From IMG/VR virus record IMGVR_UViG_3300045256_000806, positions 1-45,012 of that record: a stretch of 45,012 nucleotides of DNA; one strand, 5' to 3'. The stretch is from a virus. Shown piece by piece: positions 30,594-41,600 of this stretch. The notes beneath the pieces are model-generated. The model did no database searches. It was given only the letters and a program-made list of their open reading frames with translations, and had not been told where the DNA came from. Position numbers and translations under genes: made by a program. The stretch's first letter is position 1. Each line of letters begins with the position of its first letter.

Positions 30594-30961
30594 GGGACGC
30601 CGCGCGGGCCTGGGCCGGGTCGCGTGGCGCGGAAGCGGGCCGGGCATCGATCGAGGCGCAGGCGAAGGGCCTGGGCCTTCCGCCCGCCCTCGTGGCGCAG
30701 CTGGCGGCGCGGGCCGTCCGCGAGCCGCCGGCCGTGGAGGTGATGCCGGAGAACTGGGGGGCTGTGAGGGTGTTCGTCGCGATGGGCACGCAATGGCGCA
30801 GGGCGGGGACGGCGGGGCTTCCCGTCGGCCTTGATTACGCAGCGCTGCCGCCTGTCGCCGGCGCACTCGACGTCGTGGTCGATGCGGACCTGCTGGCGCG
30901 GCTCCGCCTGATGGAAACGACGGCCTCGGCCGCCCTCGCGGAGCGGTGGGGGCGGCGGTGA
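30243..30961 (+). CDS. Tail assembly chaperone, -1 frameshift fusion (GT-like)
   Basis: A -1 slip on GGGAAAC (30584-30590) joins the short chaperone to an overlapping frame that ends at 30961, giving about 239 residues. The added part has the DUF1799 pattern: M-P-E-N-W-G-A-V-R-V-F-V-A-M, T-Q-W-R and G-L-D-Y-A-A-L-P. In lambda and relatives the GT form links the tape measure to the tail tube. The second frame has no good start of its own near its beginning, which supports the frameshift. Confidence 0.85.
30584..30590 (+). other. Programmed -1 frameshift site GGGAAAC
   Basis: The heptamer is in the correct X-XXY-YYZ phase (G GGA AAC) and is followed at once by TGA. Lambda uses GGGAAAG at the same place. 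Confidence 0.87.
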
Positions 30962-33900
30962 GCGGATCGAGCCTCCAGCTGCAGCTCCGGATCTCGGCCG
31001 ACGCCAAGCAGGCGCAGGCCGAGATCGCCGGGGTGCGGCAGGGCCTCGACGGCCTTGCACAGGCGGGCCAGGGCGCGGCGACCGGCCTGGGAGCGACGAC
31101 GTCGGCGACGGGGCGCGCCGCGGAGGGGCTGCAGAGGACGGCCGCGGCGGGCCGCGATGCCGCCCACGCCACCCGGCTGACCGGCGAGCAGATGCGGCAG
31201 CTCGCGCCGCAGATCAACGACGTCGCGACGATGCTGCTGAGCGGCTCGTCGCCGTTCCAGATCCTGGCCACCCAGGGCGGTCAGGTCGTGCAGATCTTCG
31301 GCGGCGTGCGGCAGACGCTGTCGGCCTTCGTCGGCCTGGTGGGCGGGCCGGTGGGCGTCGCGGCGCTGGCGGCGGCCGGCGGCATCGCGGCGATCGCCGT
31401 CTCCGCCGAGCGGAGCGAGAGGGCGCTCCTCAACACCACGCAGCGCCTCCGAGCGACGCGCGACGATTGGACGGCCCTCGGCCGGACGGTCGAGGACGTG
31501 GCGAAGCGCGTCTCGGTCTCCTCGTCGCTCTCCGAGGCCGACGCTCGGGCGGCCGGCCTTTCCATCGCGTCCCAAGGGCGCTTCCGCGGCGACGGAAACC
31601 AGCTCGAGACCTTGGTGCGCCTCTCGGCCGACGTGGCGCGGATCATGGGCACGGAGGTCCCGGAGGCTGCCCAACGGTTCGTGGCACGCGCGCTGCAGGA
31701 TCCGGCGCGCGCCGCGCGGGAGGCGCAGGAGGGCGGGCTGCGCGGCTTCAACGACGAGCTGCGCCGCACCGTCGAGCTGCTGGTGGCCAGCGGCCGCGAC
31801 GGCGACGCCGGGCGCCTCGTCCTGGAGCGGATCGGGCGGGCGGCCGGCGGCGCGGCGGAGGAGGTGACGCGCTTCCAGCGGGAGTGGACCAACCTCCGCA
31901 ACCTGCTGGGACGCGGCTGGAACGCCATCACCGACGGCGCCGAGGAGCTGGCCGGCCGCGTGATGGAAGGCGCCCGTCAGGGCGTGGAGGCCCTGACCGG
32001 CCGCTCCGGGGAGGCCCCCGGGCTGCGCCCCGACGCGCGGCCCTCGGACGTCCGCGACTTCGTTCGCCGGACCGCGCTCGAGCTAGGCGTGAACCCAGCG
32101 CTCGCCGAGGCGGTGGCCGGCCGGGAGAGCGGCTTCCGGCAGCTCGGTGCGGACGGGCGCGTGCTCACGAGCTCGGCCGGCGCGCTGGGCGTGATGCAGC
32201 TCATGCCGAGAACGGCCCAAGGTCTCGGCGTCGATCCCAACGACCCGGCGCAGAACATCCGCGGCGGCGTCCTCTACCTCCGGCAGATGCTGGAGCAGTT
32301 CGGCGGCGACATCGGTCAGGCGGCCGGCGCCTACAACGCCGGCCCGGGGCGCATGCGGGAGTTCCTCGCCGGCGGCACCCTCCCTGCCGAGACCGTCCGG
32401 TACGTCGAGGCGGTGCTGCGCCAGACGGGGGCGACGAGCCGGATCGGGGACCGCATCGGCGCTCTGGCCGGGGGCCTCACGGGCCCAGCCGTCCGCGATA
32501 CGCGCGTCGACCGGGCGTCGGTGCTGGACGCGCAGATCGAGCGGATCGAGCGGTCGCTCGAGGATGGCGGCCTCTCGCCCGACGACCGCCGACGGGCGGA
32601 GCTGAACCTCCAGCAGCTCCGCGCGCAGCGCGTCCGGGAGAACAACCCGAACTGGCGCATCACCGAGGCCGCCCGCGACCGCCTCGCTGTGCTGGAGCGG
32701 CCGGAGGGCGCCGCCCGCACCCTCATGCAAGCCGAGGTCTCCGCCAGGCGGCAGGCGGTCGAGGAAGGGCTGGACGGCGCTGGGCAGGACAGCCGGGCCA
32801 CCGATGCCAGGGCGCGGGCCCAGCGCGAGCTGAATGCCGAGCTCGACGAGACGATCCGGCGCCTCGAGGAGGAGCGGCAGACGACGCTCCGCTCCGTCGA
32901 GGTGCAAGGCCAGGGTGCGGAGGCGGTGCGCGAGGCCACCATCGCCCGCCAGGCCGAGATCGACGCGCTCCGCTTCGCCCAGGCCGGCACGGACGAGTAC
33001 GCGGCCGCCGTCGCCCGTCTGACGGAGCAGTACCGGCGGAACGCCCAGGCGCGGGAGCGCGCTGCGCTGGCGCCGTTCTCGCGCCAGCTTGACCAGGAAG
33101 GCGACGCGCTCGAGCTGCGCTCGTCCCTCATCGGCGCGAGCGCACAGGACCGTGCAGGGGCGACGGCCGAGCTCCGCATGCGGCAGCGCCTCGGTCTGCG
33201 CGCGGGCGAACGGGCGTCCGAGGAGCAGTCGGGGCTAATCTCGCGGGCCCGCAGCCAAGCGGTTCGCGGCCTCGAGGTGGACCGACAGGAGCAGGCCTTC
33301 AACGAGCTGGGCCGGATCGGCGAGCAGATGTTCGACCGCATCGGGGAGGCCGCGACGCGCATGGCGCTCGACGGCAAGAACGCCTTCGACAGCCTCAAGA
33401 ACCTCGGCAACGCGGTCGCGAGCGAGCTGTACCAGGCGTTCTTTCGGCTGGCGCTGCTTAACCCCCTCAAGAACTGGCTGACAGGCTCCAACTCCCCGAC
33501 GCTCGGCGACATGGGCGGGGTGCTCGGGCGCATCTTCGGTGGCGGGGGGGTCGGGGCCGCGCCCGCTTCGTGGGGCGACGCCGCCTCGGGCTATGCGCTC
33601 GTCAACAACGTCTTCCACGAGGGGGGCGTCGCCGGCACCGGCGACGGCCGGATGCGTCCTGTCCCCCTCGGCATCTTCGCGGACGCGCCCCGCTTCCACA
33701 CCGGCGGCTTCATCGGCCCCGACGAGGTGCCGGCGATCCTGCAGCGCGGCGAGGGCGTCTTCACGGCCGAGCAGATGCGCGCCCTCGGCCCCGCAGGCGG
33801 CGCCTCTGTGGGCGACATGCACTTCCACTTCCAGGGCGGCGACATGGGCCGCCCCGAGGACCGGCAGGCCATGGCCGAAGCCGTCCGCGCCGTGGTGCGG

Positions 33901-34008
33901 GAAGAGATCGGCGCCGCCGCGCCCGGCATCGTCCGCGCCGCCACCGCCAACACCGTCACCGAGGCCAACCGCGGCGGCTCCGTCGCCCGCTCGCTGGGGA
34001 GGCGCTGA
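30958..34008 (+). CDS. Tape measure protein with embedded SLT transglycosylase
   Basis: A 1016-residue protein that sets tail length. The N-terminal part (S-S-L-Q-L-Q-L-R-I-S-A-D, then M-R-Q-L-A-P-Q-I-N-D-V) is the prophage tail length family; long helical stretches follow. Residues about 365-480 are a lytic transglycosylase: G-R-E-S-G-F with catalytic E390, G-A-L-G-V-M-Q-L-M-P and G-A-Y-N-A-G-P-G. It would open peptidoglycan during DNA entry. The C-terminus has H-E-G-G-V and F-H-T-G-G-F-I-G, common in tape measures. I chose the GTG that overlaps the chaperone stop; another GTG lies at 30946. Confidence 0.93.
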   Translation: MSGSSLQLQLRISADAKQAQAEIAGVRQGLDGLAQAGQGAATGLGATTSATGRAAEGLQRTAAAGRDAAHATRLTGEQMRQLAPQINDVATMLLSGSSPFQILATQGGQVVQIFGGVRQTLSAFVGLVGGPVGVAALAAAGGIAAIAVSAERSERALLNTTQRLRATRDDWTALGRTVEDVAKRVSVSSSLSEADARAAGLSIASQGRFRGDGNQLETLVRLSADVARIMGTEVPEAAQRFVARALQDPARAAREAQEGGLRGFNDELRRTVELLVASGRDGDAGRLVLERIGRAAGGAAEEVTRFQREWTNLRNLLGRGWNAITDGAEELAGRVMEGARQGVEALTGRSGEAPGLRPDARPSDVRDFVRRTALELGVNPALAEAVAGRESGFRQLGADGRVLTSSAGALGVMQLMPRTAQGLGVDPNDPAQNIRGGVLYLRQMLEQFGGDIGQAAGAYNAGPGRMREFLAGGTLPAETVRYVEAVLRQTGATSRIGDRIGALAGGLTGPAVRDTRVDRASVLDAQIERIERSLEDGGLSPDDRRRAELNLQQLRAQRVRENNPNWRITEAARDRLAVLERPEGAARTLMQAEVSARRQAVEEGLDGAGQDSRATDARARAQRELNAELDETIRRLEEERQTTLRSVEVQGQGAEAVREATIARQAEIDALRFAQAGTDEYAAAVARLTEQYRRNAQARERAALAPFSRQLDQEGDALELRSSLIGASAQDRAGATAELRMRQRLGLRAGERASEEQSGLISRARSQAVRGLEVDRQEQAFNELGRIGEQMFDRIGEAATRMALDGKNAFDSLKNLGNAVASELYQAFFRLALLNPLKNWLTGSNSPTLGDMGGVLGRIFGGGGVGAAPASWGDAASGYALVNNVFHEGGVAGTGDGRMRPVPLGIFADAPRFHTGGFIGPDEVPAILQRGEGVFTAEQMRALGPAGGASVGDMHFHFQGGDMGRPEDRQAMAEAVRAVVREEIGAAAPGIVRAATANTVTEANRGGSVARSLGRR

Positions 34009-34011
34009 CCG

Positions 34012-34656
34012 ATGAGCCTTGCCGTCTGGCCCGCCGCCATCCTTCCCTCGTCCTACTCGTTGGTGGTCGCCGCGAATACGCAGAGCGGCGGCCGGTCGCC
34101 CTTCGACGGATCGGAGCAGACGCTGGAGCTGCCGGGCGCGAAGTGGGTCGCGCGCCTCGTCTTCGAGGGGCTCGACCGCGACGAGCACCGCCACATGCAG
34201 GCGTGGGTGAACGGCCAGCGCGGCCGCGCCGGGCGCTTCCGGTGGGGGCCGCCGTCCCAGCCGCTGCGCGGCACCGCCGCGGCCGCCGCAGTCTCGCCCC
34301 GGATCCGCGGGGCGAACCAGTCCGGCGCCATCCTGGCCACGCAGGGCTGGCAGGCCAGCGTCGGCACGGTCTTCGCGCCGGGCGACTTCCTGTCCTTCGA
34401 GGTGTCGGGCCGGGCCTGGCTCCACCAGGTGTCCGCCCGCTCCGACGGACAGGTGGACTTCGCCGGCTCGAACGCCTCGGGCTGGTGCGACTTCACCGTC
34501 TCCCCGCCGCTCCGCCGCCCGCCGGCGGACAACGCCGCCCTCAACATCGCCGCGCCGGTCGGGACCTTCCGCCTGTCCCAGGACCGCAACCCGTTCGAGT
34601 TCCAGACGGGGATGTTCGGGGCGATCACCCTCGAGATCGAGGAGGCCATCCCCTGA
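34012..34656 (+). CDS. Distal tail-like protein
   Basis: A 214-residue beta-rich protein directly after the tape measure. W-V-A-R-L-V-F-E-G-L-D-R-D-E-H-R and F-R-W-G-P-P (about 76-81) resemble proteins placed between tape measure and tip genes in B3-like phages. No catalytic motif is seen. A role in tail tip assembly is inferred from order. Confidence 0.75.
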   Translation: MSLAVWPAAILPSSYSLVVAANTQSGGRSPFDGSEQTLELPGAKWVARLVFEGLDRDEHRHMQAWVNGQRGRAGRFRWGPPSQPLRGTAAAAAVSPRIRGANQSGAILATQGWQASVGTVFAPGDFLSFEVSGRAWLHQVSARSDGQVDFAGSNASGWCDFTVSPPLRRPPADNAALNIAAPVGTFRLSQDRNPFEFQTGMFGAITLEIEEAIP

Positions 34657-35234
34657 GCCGCAACCTCACCACCGCCGCCGCCGACGCGGTCCAGCAGGAG
34701 ACGGTCGCCCGCACCGTCGCCGTCGAGCTCGACTTCGCCTCGGGCTTCGTACGCGTGAACGGCTCGACGGCCAGCGTCTTCATCGGCGGCAACGAGTACC
34801 TGGGCGTAGGCGCGCTCGGAGGGATCTCCGAGGTCGAGGAAAGCGCGGAGCTGCGCGCCTACGGCCTGACGCTGACGCTCGCCGGCATCCCCCGCGACAG
34901 CGTCGCGCTCGCGATGACGCAGAACTACCAGAACCGCCGCGCCACGGTCTGGGAGGTGGTGCTGGACCGCGCGACCCTGCTGCCCGTGGCAGACCCCGTG
35001 GTCGTGTTCCGCGGCCGCATGGACACCATGACGCCGGAGCTCGGCGAGGACGCGAAGGTCACCCTCCGCCTCGAGAACCGGCTGGCCGACTGGGAGCGGC
35101 CGCGGATCCGCCGCTACACCGACGAGGACCAGCAGCTCCGCTTCCCCGGCGACAAGGGCTTCGAATTCGTGTCCGCCACGGCCGAGCGCGAGATCGTCTG
35201 GCCCGCCTCGAGCTTCTTCCAGAGGCGGCGATGA
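34653..35234 (+). CDS. Tail tip protein with CTG start (DUF2163/gp44-like position)
   Basis: A 193-residue protein. It starts S-R-N-L-T-T-A-A-A-D-A-V-Q and has F-A-S-G-F-V-R-V-N-G, G-I-S-E-V-E-E-S-A-E-L-R-A-Y-G-L-T-L-T-L-A and V-F-R-G-R-M-D, typical of small tail tip proteins. No ATG, GTG or TTG lies near this N-terminus; the only fitting codon is CTG 34653, overlapping the previous stop (CTGA), with a perfect AGGAGG seven bases upstream. Confidence 0.8.
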   Translation: MSRNLTTAAADAVQQETVARTVAVELDFASGFVRVNGSTASVFIGGNEYLGVGALGGISEVEESAELRAYGLTLTLAGIPRDSVALAMTQNYQNRRATVWEVVLDRATLLPVADPVVVFRGRMDTMTPELGEDAKVTLRLENRLADWERPRIRRYTDEDQQLRFPGDKGFEFVSATAEREIVWPASSFFQRRR

Positions 35235-35659
35235 GGGTCCCGGGCCAACGGCCGCGCCTGCCGGATTGGACGGAGCGCCTCGCCGAGCTCGTCGAGGAGC
35301 GGCGCCAGGCGCCCTTCGCCTGGGGCTCGCAAGATTGCTGCCTGTTCGCCGCCGACGCCGTCGTCGCAGTCACCGGCGGGGACCCGGCCGCCGCCTGGCG
35401 CGGGAAGTACCGCACCGAGGCGGGCGCGGAGCGGCTGCTCGGCGCGCTGGGGCTCGAGGGGACGGTAGCGCAGGCCCTCGCCGACTTCGGTCTGCAGGAG
35501 TGCCCACCTGCCTTCGCCCAGCGCGGCGACCTTGCGATCGTCGCCTCGGGCAACCTCCCGACCGTCGGCGTGGTGCTGGGGGACGCGGTGGCCGCGCCCG
35601 GTCCGGACGGCCTGGCTTTCGTGCCGCTGACTTCCGCCAGCCGCGCCTGGGGGGTGTAG
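35231..35659 (+). CDS. DUF6950 family NlpC/P60-like tail protein
   Basis: A 142-residue protein. W-G-S-Q-D-C-C-L-F-A-A-D (about 31-42) contains a catalytic-type Cys, as in NlpC/P60-like cysteine peptidases of phage tail tips. The usual His partner is not obvious. It overlaps the previous stop by ATGA, is 142 residues long and lies just before the giant tip protein, like gpK of lambda. Confidence 0.85.
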   Translation: MRVPGQRPRLPDWTERLAELVEERRQAPFAWGSQDCCLFAADAVVAVTGGDPAAAWRGKYRTEAGAERLLGALGLEGTVAQALADFGLQECPPAFAQRGDLAIVASGNLPTVGVVLGDAVAAPGPDGLAFVPLTSASRAWGV

Positions 35660-35662
35660 CGC

Positions 35663-38600
35663 GTGCCGCAACTGATCCCACTCGTTATCGGAGCCATCGC
35701 GACGATTGGCTCTGGGTCCCTGCTCGGAGGCCTTGGGGCAGGCATCGTCATTCTGGGAACCAAGGTGAGCGTCGCCCTGGTCGCCGGCTTCATCGGCGCC
35801 GTCGTCTCCACCATCGCGTCCATCGCTCTGTCGGCCATGATGAGCGGCGGCCAGAAGCCGCCCCAGGTCGAAGCGCAGGACCGCAAGCAGACGATCCGGG
35901 GCTCGATCGAGGCACGCCGCGTGGTCTACGGCGAGGCGCGCGTGGGCGGCGTCATCGTCTATGCCGCCTCCGCAGGCCCCGACCGCGAGCGCCTCCACCT
36001 CGTTGTCGTGCTCGCCGGCCACCCCTGCCAGAGCGTCGAGAGCGTCTGGATCGGCGACACCGCCATCCCCTGGAGCAGCATCGGCGCCGACGGCTCCATC
36101 ACCGACGGCGCGCACCCCCTCGCCGGCAAGGTCCGGATCTGGCGGTACCTCGGCAATCAGACGACGGCCGACGCGCGGCTGATGGAGGTCTTCCCGGTCG
36201 ACACCACCCCGCCGACGGGCGCGCCCTCCGACGCCTCGATCCTCGACCTGCCCTCCATCTCCGACGAGCAGCTGCTCGCCAAGGCGAGCACCGGCGGGTT
36301 CAAGCCCGGCACCCCCCTCGGCGCGCGCGAGCCCTACTACGGCGCCTGGACCAGCGCCCACGTGCTGCGCGGCTGCACCTACGTCCACGTCGAGCTGACC
36401 TACGACCGCGACAAGTTCCCGAACGGCCTCCAGAACATCTCGGCCGTCGTCCGCGGCAAGAACGACATCTGGGACCCCCGCAGCAACGCCACGGGCTTCA
36501 CCGACAACTGGGCGCTCTGCGTCCTCGACTACCTCCGCTCGGACTTCGGCCTCGCCTGCGCCTCCGACGAGCTCGACCTCCCGTTCTTCCAGGCGGCCGC
36601 GAACCAAGCCGACGAGGCGGTCCCGCTGGCGGGCGGCGCCGGCGCCGCGACCGAGCCGCGCTGGCGCCTCCACGGATCCTTCGACCTCGACCGCACGCCC
36701 CTCGACATCGTCGAGGGCATGGTCGCCGCCGGCGCCGGCGACCTGGTGTACGTCCAGGGCAAGTACCGGCTGTACGGCGGCGCCTACCGCGCGCCCACCG
36801 CGTCCATCGGGCCCTCCGACTTCGCCGGCACCGTGAAGGTCACCACCAAGCCGCCCCGCAGGGAGCTCTTCAACGCGGTTCGAGGCACCTTCATAGACCC
36901 TGCAAGGAACTATCAGGCCGCCGAGTTCCCTTCGGTCTTCGACCCCGCCTTCGACGCGGCGGACGGTGAGCGCATCTGGCGGGACCTGCAGCTGCCCTTC
37001 GTGCGCTCGGTCGTGCAGGCCCAGCGGGTGGCCCGCATCGCCCTCCTGAGCGGGCGCGACGCCCTCTCCTTCACGGCGCCGATGAAGTACTCGGCCATCC
37101 GCTTCGCCGTGAAGCAGACGGTTTCGGTCACCCACCCCGACTTCGGCTGGAGCGCCAAGCCCTTCAGCATCGAGAGCTGGAAGTTCGCCCCCGCCACGGG
37201 CGAGGTCGAGGTCACCTTCCGCGAGCACAACGCCTTCAATTACGCCTGGCTCTGGGAGAACGCCGCCGTCCCGGCCTCCATCCCGGACACGGCGCTCATA
37301 GACCCGCTTGCCATCCCGGCCGCGACGGGCGTCTCGCTCACCTCGACCACGCAGATCCAGCCGGATGGCACCGCCGTCCCCGCGCTCGCGGTGGCCTGGA
37401 CGGCCGCGCCCCATCCCTTCGTCACCGCACACGAGGTCCAATGGCGGCCCTCCGGCGGGCAGTGGACGGCCGTCGAGGTGCCGCTCCCCGCCACCCGCCT
37501 GGTCGTGCCGATTGCCGCCGGCGGCGTGGTGCACGAGGCTCGGGTGCGGCCCGTGGGCGGGCTCGCCCGGGGTCCCTGGACCGACATCGCCAGCGCCACC
37601 GCGGCGCCCGACACCACCGCGCCGGGCATGCCCTCGGGCCTGACCGCCACCGGCGTGCTGCGCGGGGTGTCGCTGAACTGGACGCCCCCCTCGGACCTCG
37701 ACTTGGCGCGCTCCGAGATCCAGGAGGCCGCGGCATCGACCGGCCCTTGGACGAAGGTGGGCGAGGCGGACGGCTCGGTCTTCCTGCGCTCGGGCATGCC
37801 GGCCGGCGGCTGCGCTTGGTTCCGCGTCCGGGCCGTCGACCGCTCGGGCAACGCCGGCCCGTTCACGGCGGCCGTGCAGGGGACGGCGGCGCTCGCGCAG
37901 ACGACCGACATCGCCAACCAGGCGGTGACGCTCGCCAAGTTCGCCTCGGGCATCGAGCCGATCACGGTGGTCTCGTCCGGCCCGCTGCCCACGACGAAGA
38001 GCACCGAGGCCATCGTCTACGGCGGCAAGCTCTACCGCTGGAACGGCGCCGCCTACACCGCGGCCGTCCCGACGGTGGACCTGTCGGGCACCCTCTCCGA
38101 CGCCCAGATCGCCGATCTCAACGCGGCGAAGCTGACCGGCACCATGGACCCGGCCCGCATCGCGGCCGGGGCGCTGGACGACACGAAGCTCCGGGGCGGC
38201 GCGCCGGGCAACCAGATATGGAACTCGACGCTCGACCGCTCCGGGACGGGCTGGATCTTCAGCGGCTCGGCGACGCCCTCCGCCTCCGGCGCGGCGCGCG
38301 GCACCTCGGCCTCGCTCGGCGGCGGGGCCAACGACTGGCGCCTCTCGGGCTACGGCTCGGGCTTCATGGCCCGCGCATCCCTCGGCGCCTCCGACTGGAT
38401 GGACGCGGCGTGGCGGCCGAACGGCGAGATGCTCGCCGTGATGCCGGGCGCCCGTTACGAGATGCAAGCGCTCGTGCTGCCCCGCAACTGCGAGGGGCTG
38501 GCGCTGATCAACTGGCACGACGCCGCCGGTACCTTCATCTCGCAGAGCCAGGGCAACGCCGTGCTGGCGCTCACCCGCACCGACGGGCTCACCGAGGACC

Positions 38601-41600
38601 GCTACGTCCGCTCGGGCGTGATCGCCACGGCGCCGGCGTCGGCCAGGTACGCCATCCCGTACGTCATGGCGCGGGCCAACGGCACGGCCCGCACCAGCCC
38701 CAGCGTAGTCTTCACGAAGGCCTACTTCGGCGAGGCGCGGCCGAACCAGGTCGACCTCTCCCCCTGGACGCCCGGCGCCTTCTCGACCAACGACCCAGCG
38801 GCCTTCGGCGCCGGCCGCATCGTGGACGACCTGCTCGCCGGCATCTCGGCGTCGAAGCTGATCGGCACGGTCGCCGACGCGCAGATCGCCGGCCTCGCCG
38901 CGTCCAAGGTCACTGGCCAGCTTTCCGACGCGCAGCTCGCCGGCATTTCAGCCGCGAAGGTCGCCGGCTCGCTCGCCAACGCGACGCTGCCCACCGTCAA
39001 CCTGTCGGGCTCCGTCTCTTCGGCGCAGATAGCCGCGCTCGACGGCGCGAAGCTGCTCGACAACACGGTGGTCGGCGCAAAGGTGGTGGCCGGCGCGATC
39101 ACGGCCTCGAGGCTCACGCTCACAACGGGCAATCTCAACCCCGACCCGCAGTTCCGCGACGCGGCGTGGTGGGTGCCTGACGCGAGCGGCTGGTACTTCG
39201 AGGACGCCGCCGCCGGCAACTACCCGCTCGCGATGGGGGTGGCCCGCTCGGCGACGATCTGGTCGGGCGGCGCAATGGGCTCGAGCACCGCGCGGCGCCA
39301 CATCTGGACGCCCGCCACGCACCCCTCGGCAACCATCACGCCGGGCCAGACGCTCCGGCTCCGCGCCGAGGCCCGGAACGACAGCAACCAGAACATCAAC
39401 GTCGAGATCCAGCTCTTCAACGCGGCCGGCACCTTCGTGAGCGGCGCCGCGCTGGCTTGGACGCCCGGCGAGGGCAACCCGGGCGGGCTTCTGAAGAGCC
39501 TCCAGATCGCCGTGCCCAACGGCGCGGCCTATTGGCGCCTCGTCGTCTACAACCAGGCCGGCACCGCCTTCTCGGGCGCGGCGGCCGTGTCCGACGTCAT
39601 CCTCCAGGTCGCGGCCGATGCCTCCCTGATCGTGGACGGGTCGATCACGACCGCGAAGCTGACCGCCTCGGCGGTGACGGCGAACGAGATCGCGGCCGAC
39701 GCCGTGACCGCCGGGAAGATCCAGGCCGGCGCCATCGTCGCGGGCAAGCTCGCGGCGGGCGCCGTTGTAGCAGGCAACATCGCCGCAAACGCCGTGACCG
39801 CGACGGAGATTGCGGCAGGGTCCGTCACCACCGCCAAGATCGCCGCAGGCGCCGTCACCGCGGGCGAGATCGCGTCCGGCGCGGTGACGACCGGCAAGCT
39901 CGCCGTCGCCTCCTCCAACCAGTGCTGGAACGGCACCTGGGAGAACGGGTCCACGGGCTGGACTGTCTACAAGTTCGGGTCCTGGTCGGGGTCGCCGGCC
40001 TTCGGGGCCGCCTCGGTTTTTGGCTCCCAATGGGTGCTCGCCGGTGTCGGGTCAGGCTACCTGCGCGCCACGGGCGTCGCCGTTCCGTCGGGCCAGGGCG
40101 TCATCGCCGATTGGCGCCCGTCCTCGGCCATCATCGGCATCTCCGTGGCGGGGCGGCAGCGCGTGCAGGCGGCGGCACTGTTCCAGGCGCACCGCTGCCG
40201 CGGCCGCGTCGAGATCCACTGGATCGACAGTGCCGGCGCTACAATCAGCGTCGCCACGGGGAACACGGTCGAGAACAACGCGCTGTCGGGCGCCGTCTTC
40301 GAGACGCAGTACGCGCGCTCATCGGTCGTCGCGACCGCGCCAGGCGCCGCCGGGACCGCGCTTTTCCGCGTCGTGCTCGAGGGCAACGGCGGGACCGACC
40401 CCTACCTCTTCCTGTCGAAGGCGATGATTGGCGTAACTGCCCCTAACGCGACCGAGGTCGCGGAGTGGGACCCGGGCGGGGCGACGTCCATCGACGGCGG
40501 CATGGTGCGGGCCCGCTCGGTCGCGGCCGACCGCCTCCTCGCCAACTCGGTCAGCGCCAACGAGATCGCGGCCGGCTCGATCTATACCGCCGCCATCCAG
40601 GCCGGCGCCGTCACCGCCGACCGGATCGCAGCGAACACGATCACCGCCTCCCAGATCGCGTCGGGCGCCGTCACGACGCCGCTGCTCGCCGCCGGAGCCA
40701 TCACCGCCTCGAAGCTCGCCATCATGGACGAGACCAACGTCGTCCCGGACGGCGCGATGGCGGACGACGCGGCCTGGTCCTTCGGCCAGCTTTCCGGGAC
40801 CAATACCTGGGCGTGGCAGACCAACACCTCGTCGGACGGGTTCTGGGGCGGCTCCCGGCGCCTCGACACCTACGGCACCGGCTCCCTCAACATCCGCTCG
40901 CGCCGCTTCACGGTATCGCCAGACCGCTCGTACCGGATACGGGGGCTGACCTATGCCACGGCGGCGCTGGGACGCTGGGTCTACGTCGACTGGTTCGCCG
41001 GCGACGGGACCTACCTCGGCGCCACGGAGGTTCATGCCTCGGCCGTCGCGCTGGCGGGCACGGCCTACGACGCCGACGTGACGCCCCCGGCCGGCGCGGC
41101 CGCCGCCGAGATCTCGATGGTCCGGTCGGCCGGCGCGTCGGCCACCATCGCGTTCGGCCGCCCGCTGATGCAGATGCGGGCAAACGGGGCATTGATCGTG
41201 GACGGCGCCATCACCGCCACGAAGATTGCGGCCTCCGCGGTCGAGACGGCCAAGATCGCCGCCGGCGCGGTCACGACGGAGAAGCTCGCCGTCGGCTCGG
41301 CGAACCAGATCGCCAACTCCTGCGCGCCGTACTCCACTTGGGGGTGGGGCCAACTCGGGCTCACCTCCATCTTCGCGGCGGTTGAGCCGTGGCGCCTCCG
41401 GCAATACGGATCGCTCGCCCTCTACGCCTCAGGCACGCGCGCGGCCTCGTACTTCGGATATGCGGCCTGGAACCCGGACGGCTACCTCACGCCCGTCGTC
41501 GGCGGGCGGCGCTACCAGATCTCCGGCCTGCTCCAGGCGCACCGCTGCCGGGCCTACCTCGAGGTGTGGTGGTTCACCGCCGGCGGCTCGCCCATCTCGG

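Noticed and set aside
30692-30961. DUF1799 frame as an independently started gene
   Set aside because: Its first GTG lies about 100 bases downstream of the frame opening without a good ribosome site, whereas a canonical slip site joins it to the chaperone.
35114-38518. Very long leftward open frame (1134 codons) opposite the tip protein
   Set aside because: Shadow of the tail genes; no recognisable domain, and composition fits the complement of Ala/Thr/Gly-rich coding DNA.
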